Notes under the pieces: generated by a model
Seen by the model: the letters and a program-made list of their open reading frames with translations, nothing else
Databases searched by the model: none
Told to the model about the DNA's origin: nothing
Part shown: in pieces, positions 26,871 through 34,567 of the stretch
Numbering within the stretch: the stretch's first letter is position 1
Layout of the letters: each line of letters opens with the position of its first letter
Assembly: GCA_028289345.1 (NCBI GenBank)
Contig: JANQQL010000018.1
Coordinates: 22,030 to 86,029 of the forward strand
DNA: 64,000 bases
Direction of reading: 5' to 3'
DNA from: Planctomycetota bacterium
Lineage (GTDB): Bacteria > Planctomycetota > B15-G4 > SIAN01
Position numbers and translations under genes: made by a program

Positions 26871-27176
26871 GGGACGTCACTCCCCACCGAGAGATCTTCT
26901 CACGAATGGTCTGGGTCGGACGAATGGCGCTTGCGCCATAGGTACGCCGGACCGTGCCGATGTCCGGTGAACGATCTCTCGAAGGGTCGCCGTTTCACCC
27001 GCGGGCGACGGAATCCTCCGCTGCTCGCGCGCCAGGTGCTTTCGAACTTCCGCTGGTCAACAGCGGACCCGGCTCCTTGGAGCGGCGGTCTCGCAACCGA
27101 CGACGAACAAGTCGCAGGTGCAACCAGTCACGGAAAGCGGGACTCTCGATCAACGTTCCCGGAAGAGAAAGGTCGG
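26871..27176. other. Intergenic region upstream of the efflux operon
   Basis: 306 bp between the small Cys-rich gene and the TolC-family gene, both on the minus strand. It contains the palindrome at 26924-26939. I see no clear -10/-35 pair and no terminator. Open frames that cross it look like chance frames. Confidence 0.45.
26924..26939. promoter_or_regulatory. 16-bp perfect palindrome, candidate operator
   Basis: ATGGCGC at 26924-26930 and GCGCCAT at 26933-26939 are perfect inverted copies around TT. The loop is too short for a stable RNA hairpin, so a DNA dyad bound by a dimeric regulator is more likely. It lies 54-69 bp upstream of the start codon of the efflux operon. No regulator gene is nearby. 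Confidence 0.35.
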
Positions 27177-27575
27177 TCACGCTCTCCAGACACAGAGCAG
27201 CGATTGCAAACGCGGCGGCAACCCGCGAGACCGATGATCGGCAAAGACCAAGTGAGCCCGAGGAACCTCGAGAACGGAAATCGTTGGCAAGCACGCCGAT
27301 GCCGTGGCCGCCAGCCGCAGCGAGGGCGAGCCTCGACACAGGTCCGGCGCCGAAGAAGGTTCCGAACCGGAGTCCCCAGGACGCAAGTCGCAAGAGCAGG
27401 GGCCCGTCGTCCAGCGCGAGTGAGAGTCGGTCGCCAGAGGAATGGCACAGCAGCACAGAGGCTCGGCGGACGAGCCGGCACAGGAGGATCCTGCACTCGA
27501 CCCACCGACGTTCATCCCGAAGCCGGTGATCGACTGCAGCAGAGCCAGAAAAACGACAAAAACTCGCACGCTCAT
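27177..27575 (-). CDS. Small secreted cysteine-rich protein upstream of the efflux genes
   Basis: 132 residues from ATG 27575. The N-terminus is a good signal peptide (VRVFVVFLALLQSITGFG). The mature part has a Cys cluster (EPLCCCAIPLATD, then GPCSCD) and ends LQSLLCVWRA. I do not recognise the family. The position just upstream of a CusCBA-like operon on the same strand, and the Cys content, suggest a periplasmic metal-related role, but this is inference. There is no convincing ribosome-binding site before the ATG. Another frame (26995-27456) overlaps it but lacks a signal peptide, so I prefer this one. Confidence 0.5.
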   Translation of the reverse strand: MSVRVFVVFLALLQSITGFGMNVGGSSAGSSCAGSSAEPLCCCAIPLATDSHSRWTTGPCSCDLRPGDSGSEPSSAPDLCRGSPSLRLAATASACLPTISVLEVPRAHLVFADHRSRGLPPRLQSLLCVWRA

Positions 27576-27701
27576 AAAGGGATTGTCGGTCGGCTCCCGG
27601 GGAAAGTCAAACCGACGAGAGTCTTCGCCGGAGGAAATCCCTGCGCCAACCCAGCGAGACCGGGGGATGAGCACTGGGGAGCCTCCCGGCATCGAGGCGC
27701 C

Positions 27702-29135
27702 TCAGCCGTCATCGCTCATGTAGCCCATGGCCCGTAAATTCTCGACTTCCTCCGGAGAGAGTTCGGTCGACGCGGCATTCGCCGGTTGGGCGATTTGCTC
27801 GGACCAGCGCTTCAACCGCCGATCCAACTTGCGGACCACGTCTCGGCGTTGTTCCGCCAGGTTGGTCTTCTCCCCCGGATCACTCGACAGGTCATAGAGT
27901 TCATACTGATCCAGGTCCCGCGCATAGATCATCTTGTAGTTGCCCTGCACGATGCCGTGGAGCTTGCGTTTGCGATCGGTTTCGAAGAACACCGGGACAC
28001 CCGTCTCGTAATCCCGCAAGCTCTGTCCCTGCAACTTGGTGGTGACGGGGACTCCGGCATAGTCAAGGATGGTGGGATAGACATCCACCAACGCCACCGG
28101 ATCTGCGACGACCTGCCCCTTGCCCTGGGGCGGCTTGATGATCAGAGGCACGTTGATCACCTCGTTGTAGAGCGTCTTGGTGTGCCCCAAGTCGTCGTGT
28201 TCGAAGAACTCCTCTCCGTGATCGGCGGTGAAAACGATCAACATGTCTTCGTACAGTCCACGCTCGCGAAGAGCATCGAGCATCCGCCCGATCTCGCGAT
28301 CGGTCCAGGCGATCTCGGAATCGTACAGTCGGCGAATTTCGGCAATGTCCGCTTCGGTGACCTTTTTGCGCATCCGGAGAAGCTCTTTGAACGGCGTCCC
28401 GGATTCAATGGGCCCGGAATACTCGGGTCCCTCCCGAAAACCGTAGCTTTCGTGCTCGAGATACGCGAAGTGAGGGTCGAAATAGTGCAGCCACAGGAAG
28501 AAAGGTTCCCCGGTGACTCGATTCAAGAAGTCGATGCCGCGATCCGTGATTCCCTGAGACGTGACTTTGTCGTGGCCCAGGATGTTGCTTTCGTCGAACT
28601 CGTCAAAGCCTTGATCGAAGTTCCATTTCGCAGAGCAAAAGTTGTGGCTGACCGCAGCGGCGGTCCGATAGCCGGCCTCGTGCAGCGCCTCCGGCAGCAG
28701 CAGGATGTCCTCGGGCAACACCGATCGTTCATCCAGGATGCCCAGGGACGTCGGGAACTGGGAGGACAGCAAGGAGCCGATCGAGGGAGTGGTCCACGGC
28801 GCCTGACTGAAGGCCATCGTGTAAACCATCGCCGACGACGCCAGTCTTTCCAGATTCGGAGAAGTTGATCGCTGGTAGCCGTAGCAGCTCAAGTGATCCT
28901 TTCGCAGGGTGTCGACCACGATCAGCAGAATCGACGGAGTCTCCACCGACCTCTGAGAATCCCCCGATTTCGCGAGGGAAGTCTCCTCCGACGCGGCCAT
29001 CTCTTCGGGGGGTGCATTCGCGGCAGACCCCGCAAGGGGTTCTTTGGTCGCAGGGGTGCTTTGCTCGGAACAGGCGAAGGAGAAAAGCAACGTCGCGGTG
29101 AGAAATGTGCGGGGAAGTCCGAAACGCTCAGTCAT
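27702..29135 (-). CDS. Sulfatase-like lipoprotein with Thr nucleophile (paralogue B)
   Basis: 477 residues. The signal peptide ends at Cys22 (LLFSFAC), followed by a low-complexity linker of about 45 residues. Metal-site motifs: VVDTLRKDH (Asp75) and FTADHGEEFFEHDD. The nucleophile region is WTTPSIGSLLSS, with Thr115 where sulfatases have Cys or Ser. The C-terminus is LRAMGYMSDDG. Unlike paralogue C, its His/Asp motif has FFEH. The start overlaps the end of paralogue C; GTG at 29138 is an equally possible start one codon upstream. Third gene of a GT-C - C - B operon, which suggests modification of a cell-surface glycan or lipid. Confidence 0.85.
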   Translation of the reverse strand: MTERFGLPRTFLTATLLFSFACSEQSTPATKEPLAGSAANAPPEEMAASEETSLAKSGDSQRSVETPSILLIVVDTLRKDHLSCYGYQRSTSPNLERLASSAMVYTMAFSQAPWTTPSIGSLLSSQFPTSLGILDERSVLPEDILLLPEALHEAGYRTAAAVSHNFCSAKWNFDQGFDEFDESNILGHDKVTSQGITDRGIDFLNRVTGEPFFLWLHYFDPHFAYLEHESYGFREGPEYSGPIESGTPFKELLRMRKKVTEADIAEIRRLYDSEIAWTDREIGRMLDALRERGLYEDMLIVFTADHGEEFFEHDDLGHTKTLYNEVINVPLIIKPPQGKGQVVADPVALVDVYPTILDYAGVPVTTKLQGQSLRDYETGVPVFFETDRKRKLHGIVQGNYKMIYARDLDQYELYDLSSDPGEKTNLAEQRRDVVRKLDRRLKRWSEQIAQPANAASTELSPEEVENLRAMGYMSDDG

Positions 29136-30750
29136 CACGGAAATACCCCAGCGCTTCCAGCTTGGCCCGCATCTCGGGCGTGAGGTTGCGGGATTTGTCG
29201 TTGTCGGAGGCTTGGCTTGGATCGTAATTGGGAAAGGTCTGCATCCAACGGTCGATGGAGCGGCTCATCTGGCTCCCCAGTTCCGGCTGATCAGCAAACA
29301 AGTTGGTCTCTTCCCCTGCATCGGTCCGCAGATCATAGAGTTCATGGCTCCCGTCCGAGGCGCGGATGAATTTGTAGCCATTCTGCTCCACGGCCTGAAA
29401 CGTGCGCAGCCACGGCGTCCAGTCCAGCTCCGGGTTCTTGCGGGACATTCGCTCGAGGGCGTTGGGGGTACTGGCCAGCAGCTCCGCGAAGACCGGTCCT
29501 TCGCCGTGGTCGCGCTGCCGGCGCAGGGATTGGCCCGGTCCGAAGGAAGCCACCCCTGCCAGATCGCGCAAGGTCGCGGGGACGTCGAGCACCGACACCA
29601 GGTCCCTCACCCGACCCGCCGATAAGTCGGCAACCCCGGCCACGACCAGCGGCACCCGCAACAGCTGGTTGTAAACGGAGTACTTGTGATCAAACAGGCC
29701 GTGTTCTCCCAAGTTCTCTCCATGATCCGAAGTGAGGATGATCACGGTGTTCTCCAGAAAGCCCAGGCTGTCGAGAGTGGTGATCAAGTCTTCGGTGATC
29801 GCATCCAGATCGCGCAGACAGGCGTCGTAGATACCACGCACGATGTCCACCTCCTCCCGCGCCATGGATTCGATGCCAAACATGTGGCGCAAGAACACCC
29901 GGCTGCGCCGATCAATGGTCCAGGACTTCTCCACCTGCTCTTCGGTCAGAAACTCCTCGCGCCTCGTTCGGGAGGGAATCCTGGGTCCGTGAGCCTCCAT
30001 GTAGTTGAGGAACGCAAAGAATGGGCGATCCCCACGAGACTTCCGCAACCAGCGTAGCAGCGCCTTCTTGGTGACCTCCCCGGCTTCCTTCACCAACCCG
30101 TGGCGGTTGAGCGCCTCCAAATCGGAGGCCACTTCCAAGGTCAACTGAGTCCCTTCGTCCTGAGGTTCGAGTTTGGCCAGAATCCCTTGCTGCACCGCGT
30201 GGATCCAGTCCGAGTCCCATGGGTGCTCCACGGTCTCGAACCCCTGAGCCAAGTTGGTGTTGGTAGACACGAATGGATTCGCAGAAAACGCGTAAGTGGC
30301 GTATCCAACATCGCGCAACTGCTCCGGCAAAGTTTCGAAATGGTGATCCAGCCACTTGTGGGCCGCGGAGGCGCCGTGACCGCTCGCAGGGAGGCCGGTG
30401 AACAAGCTGCCATGGGAGGGCACGGTCCAGATCCCAGGAGACACCGCCCGCTCGTAGACCGTCGCGTTGCGCGCAAATTCTTCGAGGAACGGAGTGGTCG
30501 AGGCCGACGCCCCATACAAAGACATGCGATCGGCACGAACGGTATCCCAAAGGATCACCAATAAGTTCGGGGACCGCGGGGAGGCCAATCCATCGCGGGG
30601 CTGCTCCGAATCGTCAGCGATGGCTTGCTTGGCAGGCGCCGATGGCTCGGCCGTCGGGCCTTGCTGGCCAGAGTCGCAGGAGACCCATCCCAGAGCCAGG
30701 GTCACCGCCAGCGCGACCCGGGGACGCCACTCCCAACGGCTCCTTCTCAT
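29128..30750 (-). CDS. Sulfatase-like lipoprotein with Thr nucleophile (paralogue C)
   Basis: 540 residues from ATG 30750, chosen because a signal peptide with lipobox follows (ALGWVSC, Cys25) and because it overlaps the stop of the glycosyltransferase gene as ATGA. Motifs: VILWDTVRADR, the nucleophile region WTVPSHGSLFTG (Thr109), and TSDHGENLGEHGLFDHKYSVYN. A long insertion between the nucleophile and the second metal motif (about 190 residues, Glu/Arg-rich) is larger than in the other paralogues. The C-terminus is LEALGYFRDD. Expected to act outside the cytoplasm on an unknown phospho- or sulfo-ester. Confidence 0.85.
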   Translation of the reverse strand: MRRSRWEWRPRVALAVTLALGWVSCDSGQQGPTAEPSAPAKQAIADDSEQPRDGLASPRSPNLLVILWDTVRADRMSLYGASASTTPFLEEFARNATVYERAVSPGIWTVPSHGSLFTGLPASGHGASAAHKWLDHHFETLPEQLRDVGYATYAFSANPFVSTNTNLAQGFETVEHPWDSDWIHAVQQGILAKLEPQDEGTQLTLEVASDLEALNRHGLVKEAGEVTKKALLRWLRKSRGDRPFFAFLNYMEAHGPRIPSRTRREEFLTEEQVEKSWTIDRRSRVFLRHMFGIESMAREEVDIVRGIYDACLRDLDAITEDLITTLDSLGFLENTVIILTSDHGENLGEHGLFDHKYSVYNQLLRVPLVVAGVADLSAGRVRDLVSVLDVPATLRDLAGVASFGPGQSLRRQRDHGEGPVFAELLASTPNALERMSRKNPELDWTPWLRTFQAVEQNGYKFIRASDGSHELYDLRTDAGEETNLFADQPELGSQMSRSIDRWMQTFPNYDPSQASDNDKSRNLTPEMRAKLEALGYFRDD

Positions 30751-32414
30751 GACTTCCAATCCTTCGACTTCTCGCGAATCGTTTCGTCGAACTCGTCCCA
30801 CGCGGTGCGAGTCGTCACTCCGCGAGGAATGCGCCGCAGGAGGAATAGCACCGACGGGACGTCTTCCTGGATTCCGAGGAATTCGACTTGCGGGACGTAT
30901 CTCTTGCCCACATCGGTGTCCCGCCATCGCGAAGCCGCTTTGAGGATGGTGTTGAGCGGATCCAGATTGCGATAGATCCTCGCGAACATGAATGTGGGCT
31001 TGTCGGGCAAGAAGTACTCGCGCTTCACCGTTTTTTCGTGACCGGGCGATCGAGCCTTCTTGTTCTTTTCACCCTGGGAGACTTCGGCATTCACCAATCC
31101 GTATCGGTCGTAGATGAACAGACCGGTGTAGTAGCCGATGACCCCAATCGCTCCGCAAACCAAGGATTCTCCCGGCTGGACAATGTCGCGCAGAGCCAAC
31201 GCCGTCTCCGTCCGAGACACGGTGTTTTGTTTCATGAACTTCCACTGCTGATACTCGCTGCGGAACTTGTCCGTATTCAGACGAACGTGGCGCTCGGCAC
31301 GGACTTCCTCGGAGATCAGGTGGATGTCGAATCCCGGCAGGAGTCCGACCGTCAGGGTTCCGAGCGCCAGCAACACCACCAGCGCGCGAACCGCGATTCC
31401 GCGTCGCCACGCGTCACCCCACAGCCAGCCCACCAAGAGCGCTTGCATCACCAACCCCGGCAGCAGCATCCGCCCCATGCACATGAAGTCGCCGCCGATC
31501 AGCACCGCGTAGATCCAGAACCCCAGGGCAATCAACCATGTGGTCGCCGCCTTCCAGCGCCGGTCCCCTCGCCAGGCAGCCAACGGACCCACCACCATCC
31601 ACGCGGGTGTGAGGAAGGTCAGCGCGAACAGGGAGACGTAGCGCCAGCCGGCCGCCAGGGTCTCCGCACTCATTCCGACTTTCGCGTAGACGGTGTTGGG
31701 AAACAACCGCTGGTAATATGACCAGCGAAACGCGAAGTACCCGGCCACGAGCAAACCGCCCAATGCCCCGGCAAGCAACAGCACTCGACCGCGACGGTGT
31801 CCCTGAAATCGCCCGCTGACCCAGCACCAGCCCAACATCGCCGCCACCCAGAACATCCCCTCCGGCCGCATCAGGGAAACGGCAGCTCCCAGGAGTGCCA
31901 CCGCCATCAGCGACGGAGCAGGCCTCAAGAAAAGGCGGTCCACAAGCAAGAAGGTCAGCAGAGCGTAGGGCATGGTCTCGAGCCCGCTGCTTGACCAAGC
32001 AGCAAACGGCGGGAACCAGGCGAGGGATGCGGTGGCCAAGAGCGCGGGAAGCGAGGCGACTTGGTGGCGCCGCAGCGCCGCGAAAACAAACACCAGGAGC
32101 AATCCGGCGCACCCAGCAGAGGTCAGGGGCAACCAAACCGTGATGTCCGCACCCACGAGTTCGATCAAGGCTCCGTAGGCGACCCACAGGAAGTTGCTGA
32201 AGCCTTCCACGGGCAAGTGGCTGCCGAGGTTGTAACGAAGCCCGTGTCCCTCGGCCCAGTTGAGGGAGTACCGGAAAGAGATGAACGCGTCGTCACAGAC
32301 GAACCAAAATCGCCAAACCAGCCACGCCCATGGCAGAAGAATCGTCGCCAGCAGCGTGGTCTCGCGCCCGCGATTCGGCCTGACTTGCGCGCGCTCCATG
32401 AGTTCGTCGGTCAA
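30747..32414 (-). CDS. GT-C family membrane glycosyltransferase
   Basis: 555 residues with about ten hydrophobic segments. The first loop holds the acidic catalytic signature of GT-C enzymes, CDDAFISFRYSLNWAEGHGL, followed by PVEGFSNFLWV. This block resembles a group that includes the mycobacterial arabinosyltransferase AftB and many uncharacterised mannosyl/arabinosyl transferases that use polyprenyl-phosphate sugars. The C-terminal 150 residues are a soluble domain on the outer face. The first start is TTG 32414, with GAGG just upstream; ATG 32399 is an alternative. First gene of an operon with two sulfatase-like lipoproteins. Confidence 0.8.
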   Translation of the reverse strand: MTDELMERAQVRPNRGRETTLLATILLPWAWLVWRFWFVCDDAFISFRYSLNWAEGHGLRYNLGSHLPVEGFSNFLWVAYGALIELVGADITVWLPLTSAGCAGLLLVFVFAALRRHQVASLPALLATASLAWFPPFAAWSSSGLETMPYALLTFLLVDRLFLRPAPSLMAVALLGAAVSLMRPEGMFWVAAMLGWCWVSGRFQGHRRGRVLLLAGALGGLLVAGYFAFRWSYYQRLFPNTVYAKVGMSAETLAAGWRYVSLFALTFLTPAWMVVGPLAAWRGDRRWKAATTWLIALGFWIYAVLIGGDFMCMGRMLLPGLVMQALLVGWLWGDAWRRGIAVRALVVLLALGTLTVGLLPGFDIHLISEEVRAERHVRLNTDKFRSEYQQWKFMKQNTVSRTETALALRDIVQPGESLVCGAIGVIGYYTGLFIYDRYGLVNAEVSQGEKNKKARSPGHEKTVKREYFLPDKPTFMFARIYRNLDPLNTILKAASRWRDTDVGKRYVPQVEFLGIQEDVPSVLFLLRRIPRGVTTRTAWDEFDETIREKSKDWKS

Positions 32415-32814
32415 GACCCCTCTCTCGTCATGGCTGGGGTGCCCCTCCTCGGGAAGCGATCAAACCTCAAACCCATCGAGCACCCGCTCCACCCAGGTCG
32501 AGTCTCTCCGAAGATCGCGGCTCGGACAGGCAGTATCCCAAATGCGTTGCACCGGCATGGCGGGAAAGAGCCCGTCAAGGAGCGCGAGATCAGTCCCCGT
32601 GTTCGAGAGAGCGAAGCCGACGAATCCCGAAATGGCGGCCGTTGGCTCATGGCGCTCCTCATGGCCGGAGCATTTTCAACCTTCGGAAGAACATTCGCCT
32701 GGTTTTCTGATCCTTTCCTCCCGAGGGAACTGTCATGACGGGCGTGGACTTGCCAGTTGGTGTTGGTCATCTCCACCGGAAGGCGCCCCGTTGACGAAGG
32801 CCCAATCTCCCAAA

Positions 32815-32846
32815 CCCCGGGCCGCCTTCTGCCGAACAGGCCGGGG
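32815..32846. repeat. GC-rich inverted repeat (hairpin 1)
   Basis: CCCCGGGCC at 32815-32823 pairs with GGCCGGGG at 32839-32846 with one bulged G, around a 15-nt loop. No T-run follows on either strand, so it is not an obvious terminator. Confidence 0.45.
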
Positions 32847-32886
32847 AACCAGCGGTTTGCTCTCGCCCCTCGCCTGAGAGTGATGA

Positions 32887-32914
32887 GGGCCGGCCTGCTC
32901 GCCCAGGCCGGCCC
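32887..32914. repeat. Perfect 11-bp inverted repeat (hairpin 2)
   Basis: GGGCCGGCCTG at 32887-32897 and CAGGCCGGCCC at 32904-32914 are perfect inverted copies around CTCGCC. On the plus strand CCCTTTCC follows, too poor in T for a classical terminator. It could end or stabilise a transcript, or be bound as DNA. Confidence 0.55.
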
Positions 32915-33162
32915 CCTTTCCTCCGACACGCGCCGTGGCAGATCGGTGAGAAAGGCACGACACCCGAGCGGGTTCGGCCTCCGTCTTCGTCCATCCTCAG
33001 CGAACCACCGATTCGCCTTCGGTCCGACTCCTCGACGGAGACGAAAATCTCTCGATCGGCCACTCGAGGCCTTTTTCATCGGCCTGCCAGTCTTGATCCC
33101 TCGGAGCGTCGGGCCAGAATGCGTGGCCGGTCGTCGCACTCTTTTCCGCTCCGAGCCTCCCC

Positions 33163-34545
33163 TTGCCAAAGAATCGGATTCTCGATTGGTGCCGCTGGTG
33201 GATTCCGTTGCTGGCCGCTTGTGCCTGCGCTCCGGAAGCGGCGGAATCCGAAGAACGCGCTCCGCGCCGAGCCACCGATCGCCCCAATGTCGTGGTCGTC
33301 ATGATCGACACGCTCCGACCCGACCACCTGGATCTGTACGGGTACGGGAAAGAGACCGCCCCGTTTCTTCGCGAGCTGGGACAGCGGTCCGTCGTGATGA
33401 GACACGCTTCCTCCACCTCGTCCTGGACCGCTCCCGCCACCGCCTCTCTGTTCACTGGCCTCTATCCGACCGAGCACGGTGTGGTGGCGGGCTTCCGTGC
33501 CTCACGCCGGAAGCAGCGCAGCGAGCGCCGCCAAGCAGCCGGGGGAACCCTCGATCAGAAGGACTTCGAGGTTCTGAAGCTGAGTACGCTTCCCAAGGAT
33601 CTCGCCACTCTTCCCGAGGTGTTCCAACAGAGCGGTTACAAGACCTACGGGATCTCTTCGAACATCAACATCGACCGCTACCTGGGCTTCGGCCGCGGCT
33701 TCGATCAATTCGAATGTCTGATCAACTTCGATGCGGCCGCCATCAGAGAAGCGCTGGAGCCGTGGGAAGAGGAAATCCGTGACGGCCCGAGCTTCCTCTA
33801 CCTTCACTTCATGGAGCCTCACGTTCCCTACGAAGCCCATGATCCGTGGTACGAAGAACAGGCGGGCCGCATCGACGACCTCCGTTCGCGCTACGACAGC
33901 GAGATCCGATTCCTGGACCAACACCTCGAAACACTCCACGATCGATTGGACTGGGACCACAACACCCTCCTGGTCGTGCTGTCCGATCACGGGGAGGAGT
34001 TCATGGAGCGAGGAGAAGTCGGCCATCACTTCTCGCTGTACGTCGAGTTGACGCGCATCTTGATGATGGTTCACGCACCAGGTTTGGAACACCGCTTTCT
34101 GGAAACCAACACCAGCATCATCGACGTGTTTCCGACGCTGACGGCGCTGGCCGGCCTCGACGATCCCAATCCTCGCTCGGGCCTCGACCTTGGCCCACTC
34201 CTGGGGGACGCGACCTCGGAAACTCCCGCAGAGTTCGACGAGCGAGTTCTCTACGCCCATCGCCAAGACCCGGATTCCGGAGAGAACCTCTGGGCCGTGA
34301 TGGACGGGCCGTGGAAACTTCTCAAACGCGACTTCGGAGAAGCGGAACTCTACGACCGACGTTCTGACGAAGGGGAGCACAAGAATGTGGCCGACAAACG
34401 GACGCGAGCTCTCAAGCGCCTTCAAAAACGCCTGGATGCCTTTCAGACTCGCGGCGTTCGCTCCTCTCAAGAAGCAGTGGAAGTGCCAGTCGATGACGAC
34501 ATGCGGGAGGTCTTGCAGGCGTTGGGCTACGTGTCGGACGATTGA
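33163..34545 (+). CDS. Sulfatase-like lipoprotein with Thr nucleophile (paralogue D)
   Basis: 460 residues from TTG 33163, the only start that leaves a signal peptide in front of the lipobox (PLLAAC, Cys20). There is no strong ribosome-binding site, so the start is uncertain. Motifs: VVMIDTLRPDH (Asp49), the nucleophile region WTAPATASLFTGLYP (Thr89), and LSDHGEEFMERGEVGHH. An Arg/Lys/Gln-rich insert (SRRKQRSERRQ) follows the nucleophile region. The C-terminus is LQALGYVSDD. Unlike B and C it has no operon partner; the convergent TPR lipoprotein ends 22 bp downstream. Confidence 0.83.
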   Translation: MPKNRILDWCRWWIPLLAACACAPEAAESEERAPRRATDRPNVVVVMIDTLRPDHLDLYGYGKETAPFLRELGQRSVVMRHASSTSSWTAPATASLFTGLYPTEHGVVAGFRASRRKQRSERRQAAGGTLDQKDFEVLKLSTLPKDLATLPEVFQQSGYKTYGISSNINIDRYLGFGRGFDQFECLINFDAAAIREALEPWEEEIRDGPSFLYLHFMEPHVPYEAHDPWYEEQAGRIDDLRSRYDSEIRFLDQHLETLHDRLDWDHNTLLVVLSDHGEEFMERGEVGHHFSLYVELTRILMMVHAPGLEHRFLETNTSIIDVFPTLTALAGLDDPNPRSGLDLGPLLGDATSETPAEFDERVLYAHRQDPDSGENLWAVMDGPWKLLKRDFGEAELYDRRSDEGEHKNVADKRTRALKRLQKRLDAFQTRGVRSSQEAVEVPVDDDMREVLQALGYVSDD

Positions 34546-34567
34546 GCCGACCAGCGAGTAAGGCCTG

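Larger units (their letters stand above)
32415..33162. other. 748-bp intergenic region with GC-rich hairpins
   Basis: It separates the divergent GT-C operon and sulfatase-like paralogue D. It contains two strong inverted repeats (listed separately). Long frames across it on both strands encode Arg/Pro/Ser-rich sequence without domains or signal peptides, and I reject them. I recognise no RNA family. Confidence 0.5.

Noticed and set aside
26995..27456. Minus-strand 153-codon frame upstream of the TolC gene
   Set aside because: It overlaps in another frame the 27177-27575 gene, which has a clear signal peptide and Cys motifs; this one has a permissive Arg/Gly/Ser composition.
32411..33169. Minus-strand 252-codon frame
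   Set aside because: Arg/Pro/Ser-rich, no domain or signal, and contains the palindromic hairpins; it also overlaps the starts of both flanking genes.
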